A stretch of 64,000 nt of DNA from an uncultured Clostridium sp. (GTDB lineage: Bacteria > Bacillota > Clostridia > Lachnospirales > Lachnospiraceae). The stretch spans positions 1 to 64,000 of the forward strand of contig CAKSBP010000006.1 of the NCBI GenBank assembly GCA_934438135.1. The letters are read 5' to 3'. The notes under the pieces are model-generated. The model had not been told where the DNA came from, made no database searches, and saw only the letters and a list, made by a program, of their open reading frames with translations. Made by a program: the position numbers and the translations under genes. Positions 1-7,160 of this stretch are shown here, in pieces. The stretch's first letter is position 1. Every line of letters starts with the position of its first letter.

Positions 1-4
1 TTAT

Positions 5-76
5 GGCTCCATGGTCAAGTGGTTAAGACAGCGCCCTTTCACGGCGTTAACAGGGGTTCAAATCCCCTTGGAGTCA
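5..76 (+). tRNA. tRNA-Glu (anticodon TTC)
   Basis: A complete cloverleaf can be folded. The acceptor stem GGCTCCA pairs with TGGAGTC (one G-T pair), the anticodon loop reads CCTTTCA, and the T arm is GGGGTTCAAATCCCC. No CCA is encoded after the discriminator A, so CCA must be added after transcription. Its promoter lies outside the window. tRNA-Cys follows 61 bp later from its own promoter. Confidence 0.95.
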
Positions 77-90
77 TTTAAAAAAATATA

Positions 91-119
91 TTGACTTATA
101 TTATTAGATATGATATAAT
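91..119 (+). promoter_or_regulatory. Sigma-A promoter for tRNA-Cys
   Basis: TTGACT at 91-96 and TATAAT at 114-119 are separated by 17 bp. Transcription would start just before the tRNA-Cys gene at 138, as expected for a strong stable-RNA promoter. Confidence 0.85.
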
Positions 120-137
120 ATTAAAGTAATTTGATAT

Positions 138-208
138 GGCGACATAGCCAAGTGGTAAGGCATGGGTCTGCAACACCCTGATCATCAGTTCAAATCTGAT
201 TGTCGCCT
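138..208 (+). tRNA. tRNA-Cys (anticodon GCA)
   Basis: The acceptor stem GGCGACA pairs perfectly with TGTCGCC. The D arm is AGCCAAGTGGTAAGGC, the anticodon loop reads TCTGCAA, and the T arm is CAGTTCAAATCTG. The discriminator is T and no CCA is encoded. It has its own promoter (91-119) and a terminator directly downstream (212-242). Confidence 0.95.
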
Positions 209-209
209 T

Positions 210-425
210 TTAAGGTTTAAACGAAAGTTTAAGCCTTTTTTGTATTGCTAAATTGAAAGGCTCTATGTTTAGTGTTGGGGTATGATTCTTTGAATCATGC
301 TCTATCACTGGATGTAGAGCTGTTTTTATGTTTAAACTAAATTCATCTGCTTTTTCTTGAAAAGGCAAGTCTTTAATTTTTACCTCTTTTAAATGAAGTA
401 ATTTATTGATACAATTATTATGCAT
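210..425 (-). pseudogene. ISL3-like transposase remnant (N-terminal piece)
   Basis: A 71-codon minus-strand frame starts at ATG 425, six bases after GGAGGTG. The first residues (MHNNCINKLLHLKEVKI) resemble the N-terminus of ISL3-family transposases as I remember them. The zinc-finger cysteines and the DDE domain expected next are absent. Instead the frame runs through the left terminal repeat and stops in the tRNA-Cys terminator. An intact ISL3 transposase is about 400 residues or more, so this is a relic made by internal deletion. The frame is still open, so a small peptide could be produced, but I infer no function. The family assignment rests on the short N-terminal match plus the flanking inverted repeats. 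Confidence 0.55.
212..242 (+). terminator. Terminator of tRNA-Cys
   Basis: AAGGTTTAAAC pairs with GTTTAAGCCTT across a GAAA loop (one G-T pair) and is followed by a T run. It overlaps the 3' end of the degenerate reading frame on the minus strand. Confidence 0.85.
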
Positions 426-545
426 TTGTTGCACCTCCGAGTGATTGGTTTTCTAGACTGGCACTTGGAGGTGTTTTTATTATAAAGAAAAGCGCTGGAG
501 TTGTGAATGGGTTCATTCACATACCCCAACATTTATTATAGAGTT
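259..545. mobile_element. Deleted ISL3-like insertion sequence (about 290 bp)
   Basis: Imperfect terminal inverted repeats flank the region. The left arm at 261-284 and the right arm at 520-543 match at 20 of 24 positions when one is reverse-complemented, including an uninterrupted TGTTGGGGTATG. Only the start of a transposase frame lies between them. A hairpin at 432-443 / 462-473 (CACCTCCGAGTG with CACTTGGAGGTG) would bury the transposase ribosome binding site. Hairpins of this type in insertion sequences block translation from transcripts that enter from outside. The element sits between a tRNA gene and clpB. Target duplications could not be defined with confidence. It now resembles a MITE and could be moved only by a transposase supplied in trans. 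Confidence 0.6.
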
Positions 546-681
546 TAGATTTTAGAGGAAATATCTTTTAGAAAAATAATAAATTCATCGCCATGGCAAT
601 GGATAAATTTATTTGCTTCTTGCGGATAATAGAATAAAAGGATTTATATTTCCTTAACTATAGAAAATTAAAAAATAAATA

Positions 682-710
682 TTGACGGCTAATATTATAT
701 GTGTTATATT
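682..710 (+). promoter_or_regulatory. Probable clpB promoter
   Basis: TTGACG at 682-687 and TATATT at 705-710 have 17-bp spacing, about 40 bp before the clpB start. No CIRCE (TTAGCACTC-N9-GAGTGCTAA) or CtsR heptad repeat was seen. The 546-681 stretch upstream is A+T-rich and holds only an imperfect palindrome around CCATGG at 590-596. Confidence 0.65.
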
Positions 711-751
711 TGATGTAGAACAAACAAGACAAATGTAAAGGAGGCTTCATT

Positions 752-3340
752 ATGAACATTAATAAGTTTACCCAGAAATCAATGGAAGCAGTAAATAATT
801 GTGAGAAACTAGCTTATGAATATGGGAATCAGGAACTTGTTCAAGAACATCTTTTGTTAAGTCTGTTGACATTGGAAGACAGCCTGATACCAAAATTGTT
901 AAAAAAAATGGAAGTAAATACCGAGCAGTTTAAAAATGAAACGGTGAATTTGATTGATAAAAGACCAAAAGTATCTGGAGGTCAAGTTTATGTTGGTGCC
1001 GATTTAAATAAAGTCCTAATTTATGCTGAAGATATGGCGAAAAAAATGGGAGATGAATATGTTTCTGTAGAGCACCTGTTTTTAAGCATTATTAAATATG
1101 CCAGCCGTGAGGTGAAACAGCTGTTTCGTCAATATCATATTACACAAGAAGCATTTTTACAGGCATTATCAACAGTACGGGGAAATCAGAAAGTCACCAG
1201 CGATAATCCAGAAGCTACGTATGATACACTTTCTAAATATGGATATGATTTGGTAGAGAGAGCTAGAGAGCAAAAACTGGATCCAGTTATCGGAAGAGAT
1301 CAGGAGATTCGAAATATTATCCGAATTTTGTCCAGGAAAACAAAAAATAATCCAGTACTAATTGGTGAGCCTGGTGTTGGTAAGACTGCAGCGGTAGAAG
1401 GGCTTGCACAGCGAATTGTCCGTGGTGATGTGCCGGAAGGACTGAAGGATAAGAAGATTTTTGCGTTGGATATGGGATCTTTGGTAGCTGGAGCAAAATA
1501 CCGTGGTGAGTTTGAGGAAAGACTAAAGGCAGTACTGGAAGATGTCAAACAGAGTGAAGGCGAGATTATTCTGTTTATAGATGAACTTCATACAATTGTT
1601 GGAGCAGGAAAAACAGATGGTGCTATGGATGCTGGAAATATGTTAAAGCCTATGCTGGCAAGAGGTGAACTTCATTGTATTGGTGCAACTACATTAAATG
1701 AGTATCGTATGTATATTGAAAAGGATGCAGCTTTGGAACGAAGATTTCAGCCGGTTATGGTAGATGAACCAACGGTAGAAGACACGATTTCTATTTTAAG
1801 AGGTTTAAAAGAACGTTATGAAGTGTATCATGGTGTTAAAATCACAGATGGTGCTATCGTTTCTGCAGCAACCTTATCTAACCGTTATATCAGTGATCGT
1901 TTCCTACCGGATAAAGCAATTGATTTGATTGATGAAGCATGTGCCTTAATTAAGACGGAACTGGATTCTATGCCGATGGAACTGGATGACATTCAGAGAC
2001 ATATTATGCAGCTGGAAATTGAAGAAGCAGCATTAAAGAAAGAGACGGATCATTTAAGCCAGGAAAGATTGGAAGAACTGCAGAAAGAATTGGCTGCTTT
2101 GAGAGAAGATTTTGCTGGAAAAAAGGCAAAATGGGATAATGAAAAATCTTCTGTTGAGAAGGTTCAGAAACTGAAAGAGGAGATTGAGGATTTACACAAT
2201 CAGATTCAGATTGCCCAGAGAAATTATGATTTGAATAAGGCGGCAGAACTTCAGTATGGAAAGCTTCCAGAATTGGAAAAACAGCTTGCGAAAGAAGAAG
2301 AATTAGTAAAGAATGAGAAACGTGAACTGGTTCACGAAAGCGTTACAGATGAGGAAATTGCAAAGATTATCGGAAGATGGACCGGCATTCCGGTTGCAAA
2401 ACTGACCGAATCGGAAAGAGAGAAAACGCTTCACCTGGAGGATGAACTTCATAAACGTGTCATTGGACAGAGCGATGGTGTGACGAAGGTTTCGGAAGCA
2501 ATTCTTCGTTCCAAGGCAGGTATTAAAGATCCAACTAAGCCAATCGGTTCCTTCTTATTCTTAGGACCAACTGGTGTAGGTAAAACGGAACTCGCCAAGG
2601 CACTGGCAGCTAGTTTATTTGATAATGAGCAGAACATGGTTCGTATTGATATGAGTGAATATATGGAGAAATACTCCGTGAGCAGGCTGATTGGAGCACC
2701 TCCAGGATATGTTGGATATGAGGAAGGCGGTCAGTTGACAGAGGCAGTGCGTAGAAAACCATATTCAGTTGTTCTGTTTGATGAGATTGAGAAGGCTCAT
2801 CCGGATGTATTCAATGTGTTATTACAGGTACTGGATGATGGACGTATTACTGATTCCCAGGGAAGAACAGTTGATTTCAAAAATACTATTTTGATTATGA
2901 CATCGAACTTAGGTTCAACACATTTATTGGAAGGAATTAATGATGCAGGAGAAATCACATCAGAAGCAGAAAACAGTGTGATGAACGAATTAAGGGGGCA
3001 TTTCAGACCAGAATTTTTAAATCGTTTGGATGAAATTATCATGTTCAAGCCATTAACAAAAGGTAATATTACTGGAATTGTAGATCTGCTGATTGAAGAT
3101 TTGAACCGAAGACTGAAAGATAAAGAAATTACAATTGAATTGACAGAGGCAGCAAAAGACTTTATTGTGGAACATGCATATAATCCATATTATGGTGCAA
3201 GACCATTAAAACGATATTTGCAGAAAAATGTAGAAACATTAACTGCGAAATTAATTTTGCAGGATGTTGTAAAGTCCGAAGATGTTGTATTAATTGATGC
3301 ACAAAATGGAAGATTAACCGCGAAAGTCAAGGAAAAATAA
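752..3340 (+). CDS. clpB: ATP-dependent disaggregase ClpB
   Basis: This is the cytosolic Hsp100 chaperone that works with DnaK to extract polypeptides from aggregates by threading them through a hexameric ring. The 862 residues match the usual ClpB length. A Clp N-domain occupies about 1-145. The first AAA+ module has Walker A GEPGVGKT at 205-212 and Walker B LFIDE near 275. A long coiled-coil middle domain at about 410-530, rich in E, K and L, separates ClpB from ClpA/ClpC-type subunits. The second AAA+ module has GPTGVGKT at 605-612. The start follows AAAGGAGG by six bases. The gene is monocistronic, between the IS relic and a terminator-like hairpin at 3422. Confidence 0.97.
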   Translation: MNINKFTQKSMEAVNNCEKLAYEYGNQELVQEHLLLSLLTLEDSLIPKLLKKMEVNTEQFKNETVNLIDKRPKVSGGQVYVGADLNKVLIYAEDMAKKMGDEYVSVEHLFLSIIKYASREVKQLFRQYHITQEAFLQALSTVRGNQKVTSDNPEATYDTLSKYGYDLVERAREQKLDPVIGRDQEIRNIIRILSRKTKNNPVLIGEPGVGKTAAVEGLAQRIVRGDVPEGLKDKKIFALDMGSLVAGAKYRGEFEERLKAVLEDVKQSEGEIILFIDELHTIVGAGKTDGAMDAGNMLKPMLARGELHCIGATTLNEYRMYIEKDAALERRFQPVMVDEPTVEDTISILRGLKERYEVYHGVKITDGAIVSAATLSNRYISDRFLPDKAIDLIDEACALIKTELDSMPMELDDIQRHIMQLEIEEAALKKETDHLSQERLEELQKELAALREDFAGKKAKWDNEKSSVEKVQKLKEEIEDLHNQIQIAQRNYDLNKAAELQYGKLPELEKQLAKEEELVKNEKRELVHESVTDEEIAKIIGRWTGIPVAKLTESEREKTLHLEDELHKRVIGQSDGVTKVSEAILRSKAGIKDPTKPIGSFLFLGPTGVGKTELAKALAASLFDNEQNMVRIDMSEYMEKYSVSRLIGAPPGYVGYEEGGQLTEAVRRKPYSVVLFDEIEKAHPDVFNVLLQVLDDGRITDSQGRTVDFKNTILIMTSNLGSTHLLEGINDAGEITSEAENSVMNELRGHFRPEFLNRLDEIIMFKPLTKGNITGIVDLLIEDLNRRLKDKEITIELTEAAKDFIVEHAYNPYYGARPLKRYLQKNVETLTAKLILQDVVKSEDVVLIDAQNGRLTAKVKEK

Positions 3341-3362
3341 ACTCCCTAATTTTAGGAATGCC

Positions 3363-3392
3363 TTGACAATTCAGTGTTTAGCGTGTTATACT
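3363..3392 (+). promoter_or_regulatory. Promoter for the RNA helicase leader
   Basis: TTGACA at 3363-3368 and TATACT at 3387-3392 have 18-bp spacing (17 if TTATAC is taken as the -10). It starts 22 bp after the clpB stop. No other good promoter lies between it and the helicase gene, so it probably drives a leader of nearly 200 nt. Confidence 0.6.
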
Positions 3393-3421
3393 TCCTTAGA
3401 AGCATAAAGAATAAAAAATTT

Positions 3422-3453
3422 AGCTCCATACCATTTAGGCTGGAGCTTTTTTT
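3422..3453 (+). terminator. Terminator or attenuator before the RNA helicase gene
   Basis: AGCTCCA (3422-3428) pairs with TGGAGCT (3441-3447), followed by a run of seven T. It can serve as the clpB terminator. It also lies only about 25 nt after the expected start of the helicase transcript, so it may act as an attenuator. The DNA from 3454 to 3595 can form further hairpins, for example GTAGA/TCTAC near 3475-3495 and AAACGC/GCGTTT near 3515-3540. Confidence 0.7.
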
Positions 3454-3595
3454 GTGCGAAGGCAAAAAGTGGCGTAGATGAGGAATTTCTACTTACGTCG
3501 CGGCGGAAGAGTGAAACGCAGAGCTACTTCGCGTTTTATTGTATAGGAAGAAAAGACTTCGCCTATATATATGGTAATAGAAAGGGCAAAAATAT

Positions 3596-5176
3596 ATGGA
3601 AACAAAGAGATTTGAAGAGTTTGATTTGGACAGCAAGATTTTAAGGGCTATTACGGAGATGGGATTTGAACAGCCAAGTCCAATTCAGGCAAAAGCAATA
3701 CCTGAAATCCTGGCGGGTAAAGATATCGTTGGACAGGCTCAGACAGGAACAGGAAAAACAGCAGCATTCGGTATTCCACTTTTACAGATGATTAATACGA
3801 AGGACAAAAATCTTCAAGCATTGGTACTTTCTCCTACGAGAGAGCTGGCTATCCAGATTGCAGAAGAATTTCGTAAACTATCTAAATTCAGTCATGGAAT
3901 CAAGATTCTGCCTATCTATGGTGGACAGGATATTACAAAACAGATTCGTTCTTTAAAGGGCGGAGTTCAGGTTGTGATTGGTACACCAGGGCGTGTGATG
4001 GATCATATGAGAAGAAAAACTCTCAAGATGGAACATGTGAAAATGATTGTATTAGATGAAGCGGATGAAATGTTAAATATGGGATTTCGTGAAGATATTG
4101 AAACAATTCTTGAACAGATTCCAACAGAACGTCAGACAATTCTATTTTCAGCGACTATGCCAAGACCAATTATGGAAATCGCCAGAGCACATCAGAAAAA
4201 TTCAGAAATCATTAAGGTAGTTAAAAAAGAGTTAACCGTCCCAAAGATTGAACAGTATTATTATGAAGTGAAGAGAAAGAATAAAAATGAAGTATTATCA
4301 CGTCTGCTTGATATTTACGCACCAAAGCTTTCTTTAGTTTTCTGTAATACAAAACGTGGTGTTGATGAACTGGTTGAGGATTTAAAGGGTAGAGGTTATT
4401 TTGCAGATGGCCTTCATGGAGATATGAAGCAGCAGCAGAGAGACCGTGTTATGAAACGTTTCAGAAACGGGCAAACAGATATTCTGGTTGCTACCGATGT
4501 TGCAGCAAGAGGTATTGACGTAGATGACGTAGAAGCGGTATTTAACTATGATCTTCCACAGGATGATGAATATTATGTTCATAGAATTGGTCGTACAGGC
4601 CGTGCAGGAAGAAACGGAAAGGCTTTCACATTTGTATTTGGAAAAGAGATCTATAAACTGAGAGACATTCAGAGATACTGCAAGACTAAGATTGTTGCGA
4701 AACCAATTCCATCTGTTCATGATGTAACAAGCACAAAGATTGAAAAAGTATTAAATCAGGCAGTTAGTACGCTGGAAAGTGAAGATATGTCTACTTTAAT
4801 CACTTATATCGAAGATAAAATGAATGAGGAAGACATTACTTCTATTGATATTGCAGCAGCATTATTAAAAATGGCAATTGGTCAGGGTGAAAGTCCAGAA
4901 GAAAATTTCGATTTCGGTGAAACTGGAGCAGAAGATGGAATGGTTCGTTTATTTGTTAATATCGGTAAGAAGCAGGGAACCAGACCTGGTGACATCCTAG
5001 GAGCAATCGCTGGTGAAACAGGTATTTCTGGTGACTTAATCGGAACAATCGATATGTATGATCGTTATACATTCGTTGAAGTACCAAGAGAATGTGCAAA
5101 ACAGGTTATTGATGTTATGAAGGATGCTAAAATCCGTGGAAAATCTATTAACATTGAACCAGCAAATGCAAAATAG
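3596..5176 (+). CDS. DEAD-box RNA helicase with C-terminal DbpA-type RNA-binding domain
   Basis: This is an ATP-dependent RNA helicase of the CshA/DeaD/CsdA group, which unwinds RNA duplexes during ribosome assembly, mRNA decay and cold adaptation. The 526-residue protein has a Q motif (GFEQPSPIQ), motif I AQTGTGKT at 48-55, PTREL, motif II DEAD at 154-157, FSAT, and motif VI HRIGRTGRAG. A DbpA-like RNA-binding domain at about 448-521 (MVRLFVNIGKKQG, then DLIGTIDMYDRYTFVEVP) fits CsdA-type helicases better than short CshB types. The start has a modest ribosome binding site (AAAGGG, nine bases upstream) inside a structured leader, so translation may also be controlled. A terminator follows at 5208. 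Confidence 0.95.
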   Translation: METKRFEEFDLDSKILRAITEMGFEQPSPIQAKAIPEILAGKDIVGQAQTGTGKTAAFGIPLLQMINTKDKNLQALVLSPTRELAIQIAEEFRKLSKFSHGIKILPIYGGQDITKQIRSLKGGVQVVIGTPGRVMDHMRRKTLKMEHVKMIVLDEADEMLNMGFREDIETILEQIPTERQTILFSATMPRPIMEIARAHQKNSEIIKVVKKELTVPKIEQYYYEVKRKNKNEVLSRLLDIYAPKLSLVFCNTKRGVDELVEDLKGRGYFADGLHGDMKQQQRDRVMKRFRNGQTDILVATDVAARGIDVDDVEAVFNYDLPQDDEYYVHRIGRTGRAGRNGKAFTFVFGKEIYKLRDIQRYCKTKIVAKPIPSVHDVTSTKIEKVLNQAVSTLESEDMSTLITYIEDKMNEEDITSIDIAAALLKMAIGQGESPEENFDFGETGAEDGMVRLFVNIGKKQGTRPGDILGAIAGETGISGDLIGTIDMYDRYTFVEVPRECAKQVIDVMKDAKIRGKSINIEPANAK

Positions 5177-5207
5177 TTTAACGTATAATTTTATATTTGT
5201 ATAGAAG

Positions 5208-5242
5208 AAATCAGTCTGTTATTAGAGCAGACTGATTTTTTT
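5208..5242 (+). terminator. Terminator of the RNA helicase gene
   Basis: AAATCAGTCTG pairs perfectly with CAGACTGATTT across a nine-base loop and is followed by a T run. Confidence 0.93.
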
Positions 5243-5325
5243 GTACATTATCCCAATAAAAAATGTATAATTATTCCATTTACGAACATACTTAAGATAA
5301 AACCTTATATACGAAGGGAGAGTTT

Positions 5326-5763
5326 ATGAAGAAAAAGTTAAGAGAAATCTGGCAGGAAAATAAAACAGCTCGATATACCACAGTTATCCTATTTGTTTTT
5401 TGTCTGCTGTTAGGCAGTAGTATGCTTGGTGTTTCTGGTTCAAATGGTGAACTAGTATCTAAGATTAAAAGCCTGCAGGATGAGAAGACAAGCTTAAATG
5501 AGCAGCTGTCAGAAAATAGAAAGAATGAGGAGGCCCTGCGGAGCAGACTTACATTATATATCCAGCAGAAGATGAGCATGGCGAGGGAGACTAGTGCCTA
5601 TGAAGACCAGCAGGATGAGATTGAACAGCTAAGTACGGAAGTGTCAGAATTAAGAAAGAAAAACAGTACGCTTACTTTAAAAAATAAAACGTTGAAAAAA
5701 CAGCTGGAGAAGAGCAGAAAAAGAGCTTCTGCTCAATCTGATGCTGACACAGATGGTAGGTAG
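5326..5763 (+). CDS. Membrane-anchored coiled-coil protein, function unknown
   Basis: I do not recognise the family. The 145-residue protein starts with a basic segment (MKKKLREIWQENKTAR), has one hydrophobic membrane span at about 19-38, and is then mostly a heptad-like coiled coil (about 44-130, rich in E, K, L, N, S). It ends in a short Ser/Asp-rich tail. This topology suggests one membrane anchor with an extracytoplasmic coiled coil, as in some cell-division or wall-associated proteins, but nothing assigns a function. The ribosome binding site GAAGGGAG is well placed. It is a single-gene unit between terminators at 5208 and 5771. Confidence 0.75.
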   Translation: MKKKLREIWQENKTARYTTVILFVFCLLLGSSMLGVSGSNGELVSKIKSLQDEKTSLNEQLSENRKNEEALRSRLTLYIQQKMSMARETSAYEDQQDEIEQLSTEVSELRKKNSTLTLKNKTLKKQLEKSRKRASAQSDADTDGR

Positions 5764-5770
5764 AAATAAA

Positions 5771-5802
5771 AAAATGATCCTGACTAAAAGTAGGATCATT
5801 TT
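5771..5802 (+). terminator. Terminator of the coiled-coil gene
   Basis: AAAATGATCCT pairs perfectly with AGGATCATTTT across a ten-base loop. A-rich and T-rich flanks suggest it could work in both directions. Confidence 0.85.
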
Positions 5803-5891
5803 ATACATATAGATTGCAGAGTATATAAATAAAAGTTAAATGCAGAGCAGCTTGTAATAGCGGTACGTATTTTCCGCTACTGTGATAATAT

Positions 5892-5926
5892 AAAAAACAG
5901 CTCACAGATTTTCTCTGTGAGCTGTT
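5892..5926 (-). terminator. Terminator of the rubrerythrin gene
   Basis: AACAGCTCACAG pairs with CTGTGAGCTGTT across a seven-base loop. On the minus strand the stem is followed by TTTTT, so it ends the rubrerythrin transcript. Confidence 0.88.
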
Positions 5927-5962
5927 GGTGTATGATGAACTATTTAAATAAATTTATAGAAA

Positions 5963-6505
5963 TTAACCAAAGTATCTTTCTAATAAGCCCTGGAATGCTC
6001 TTCCGTGGCGAGCTTCATCTTTAGCCATTTCATGAACTGTATCATGGATAGCATCTAAGTTAGCTTCTTTTGCACGTCTAGCTAAGTCAAATTTACCAGC
6101 TGTAGCACCGTTTTCAGCAGCTACACGCATTTCAAGATTTTTCTTTGTACTGTTTGTAACAACTTCGCCAAGTAATTCAGCGAATTTAGAAGCGTGTTCA
6201 GCTTCTTCATAAGCGGCTTTTTCCCAGTATAAACCGATTTCAGGATATCCTTCTCTGAAAGCTACTCTTGACATTGCAAGGTACATACCAACTTCGGAAC
6301 ATTCTCCTTCAAAGTTTGCTCTTAAGTCAGCCATGATGTCTTCGCTTGCCCCTTGAGCAACGCCTAGAACATGTTCTGCAGCCCATGTCATTTCACCAGA
6401 CTGTTCTTCAAATTTGTCAGCACCTGCTTTACATATTGGACATACTTCAGGTGCCTGATCTCCCTCATGGACATAACCACATACTGTACATACGAATTTT
6501 TTCAT
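5963..6505 (-). CDS. Reverse rubrerythrin (rubredoxin domain first)
   Basis: This is a cytosolic NADH-dependent peroxidase component that reduces hydrogen peroxide in anaerobes. The 180-residue protein has an N-terminal rubredoxin Fe(Cys)4 site: Cys6 and Cys9 in CTVC, Cys22 and Cys25 in CPIC. A ferritin-like diiron four-helix domain follows, with carboxylate/His motifs GECSE (67-71), EEAEH and DEARH. Classical rubrerythrin has the rubredoxin domain at the C-terminus. The reversed order matches the clostridial reverse rubrerythrins, which are PerR-regulated and strongly induced by oxygen in Clostridium acetobutylicum. Here too a PerR-like box lies just downstream of the -10. The perR gene is the next gene upstream on the same strand. 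Confidence 0.93.
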   Translation of the reverse strand: MKKFVCTVCGYVHEGDQAPEVCPICKAGADKFEEQSGEMTWAAEHVLGVAQGASEDIMADLRANFEGECSEVGMYLAMSRVAFREGYPEIGLYWEKAAYEEAEHASKFAELLGEVVTNSTKKNLEMRVAAENGATAGKFDLARRAKEANLDAIHDTVHEMAKDEARHGRAFQGLLERYFG

Positions 6506-6545
6506 ATCAATATCCTCCTAAGAAATTATTTATTTAAATTAATAA

Positions 6546-6560
6546 TAGTAATCATTACTG
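6546..6560. promoter_or_regulatory. PerR-like box at the rubrerythrin promoter
   Basis: TAGTAAT-C-ATTACTG is a 7-1-7 inverted repeat like the PerR box TTATAATnATTATAA, with six of seven half-site positions symmetric. It overlaps the start region, so a bound regulator would repress. It is nearly identical to the box in front of perR (7034-7048). Confidence 0.78.
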
Positions 6561-6568
6561 ATATTGAT

Positions 6569-6597
6569 ATAATACTCTGTTACTGCTAAATTGTCAA
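6569..6597 (-). promoter_or_regulatory. Promoter of the rubrerythrin gene
   Basis: On the minus strand, TTGACA (6597-6592) and TATTAT (6574-6569) are separated by exactly 17 bp. The PerR-like box at 6546-6560 lies just downstream, over the expected transcription start. Confidence 0.85.
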
Positions 6598-6625
6598 TAG
6601 GTTTTTTAAATAATTTTTGGAAATT

Positions 6626-7009
6626 TTATTCTATACAATCTTCACAGATGCCATAGAAGTAAGTTACGTGTCCTTGAATTTTCCCTTTAAAGTTAGAACC
6701 AGCAAGAATATCGATGTGGTCAAGGGATGGAAGGTCTAAGTCCATTACTTTTCTACATTTACGACAGATGAAATGATAATGTGGTTCGATGTTTCCGTCA
6801 AAATGATCCGAACCGTCATCGCAGGAAATTTTTATGATTTCGCCTTTTTCTACTAGAAAGTTTAAGTTACGGTAAACAGTTCCTAAACTGATGTTTGGAA
6901 ACTCTTCACGTAAATCTTCATATACCGTAGAAGCGGTCGGGTGTGCCTTTGTATGCTGGAGATAGGTCTTAATCGCTTCTCTTTGTTTACTAAATTTTGT
7001 TGTGCTCAT
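6626..7009 (-). CDS. perR: Fur-family peroxide-responsive regulator, PerR-like
   Basis: This is a metal-dependent repressor that senses peroxide by Fe-catalysed histidine oxidation and then releases peroxidase genes. The start is taken at ATG 7009, six bases after a perfect AGGAGG, giving 127 residues; an in-frame start at 7030 lacks a site. The N-terminal winged helix includes ISLGTVYRNLNFLVEKGEI. The C-terminal dimerisation half has the His/Asp metal-sensing region (DHFDGNIEPHYHF) and two CxxC pairs (CRKC, CEDC) for structural zinc. The PerR assignment rather than Fur or Zur rests on the family resemblance, the adjacent reverse rubrerythrin and the matching boxes at both promoters, including its own. 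Confidence 0.88.
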   Translation of the reverse strand: MSTTKFSKQREAIKTYLQHTKAHPTASTVYEDLREEFPNISLGTVYRNLNFLVEKGEIIKISCDDGSDHFDGNIEPHYHFICRKCRKVMDLDLPSLDHIDILAGSNFKGKIQGHVTYFYGICEDCIE

Positions 7010-7033
7010 AATAATCCTCCTATTAGGCATTAG

Positions 7034-7048
7034 TAGTAATGATTATTA
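7034..7048. promoter_or_regulatory. PerR-like box at the perR promoter (autoregulation)
   Basis: TAGTAAT-G-ATTATTA is a 7-1-7 inverted repeat. Its first half-site is identical to that of the rubrerythrin box. It sits immediately downstream of the perR -10, the same geometry as at 6546-6560. Confidence 0.75.
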
Positions 7049-7077
7049 ATTTTAATAAATATTGTTAGACATGTCAA
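7049..7077 (-). promoter_or_regulatory. Promoter of perR
   Basis: On the minus strand, TTGACA (7077-7072) and TAAAAT (7054-7049) are separated by 17 bp. Confidence 0.78.
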
Positions 7078-7109
7078 ACTCTTTTGAATTATTAAGAAAT
7101 ATAATTAGG

Positions 7110-7144
7110 AAAACAGGGCCAATATAAAGAGTCAGCCCTGTTTT
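7110..7144 (-). terminator. Terminator of the hydCBA operon
   Basis: AAAACAGGGC pairs perfectly with GCCCTGTTTT across a 15-base loop, with T runs on both strands. It lies directly after the last hydrogenase gene and could also work on the plus strand. Confidence 0.82.
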
Positions 7145-7160
7145 TTCTATATAAAGAATG

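Noticed and set aside
546..750. CIRCE or CtsR heat-shock operator for clpB
   Set aside because: Neither the TTAGCACTC-N9-GAGTGCTAA repeat nor a heptad direct repeat is present.
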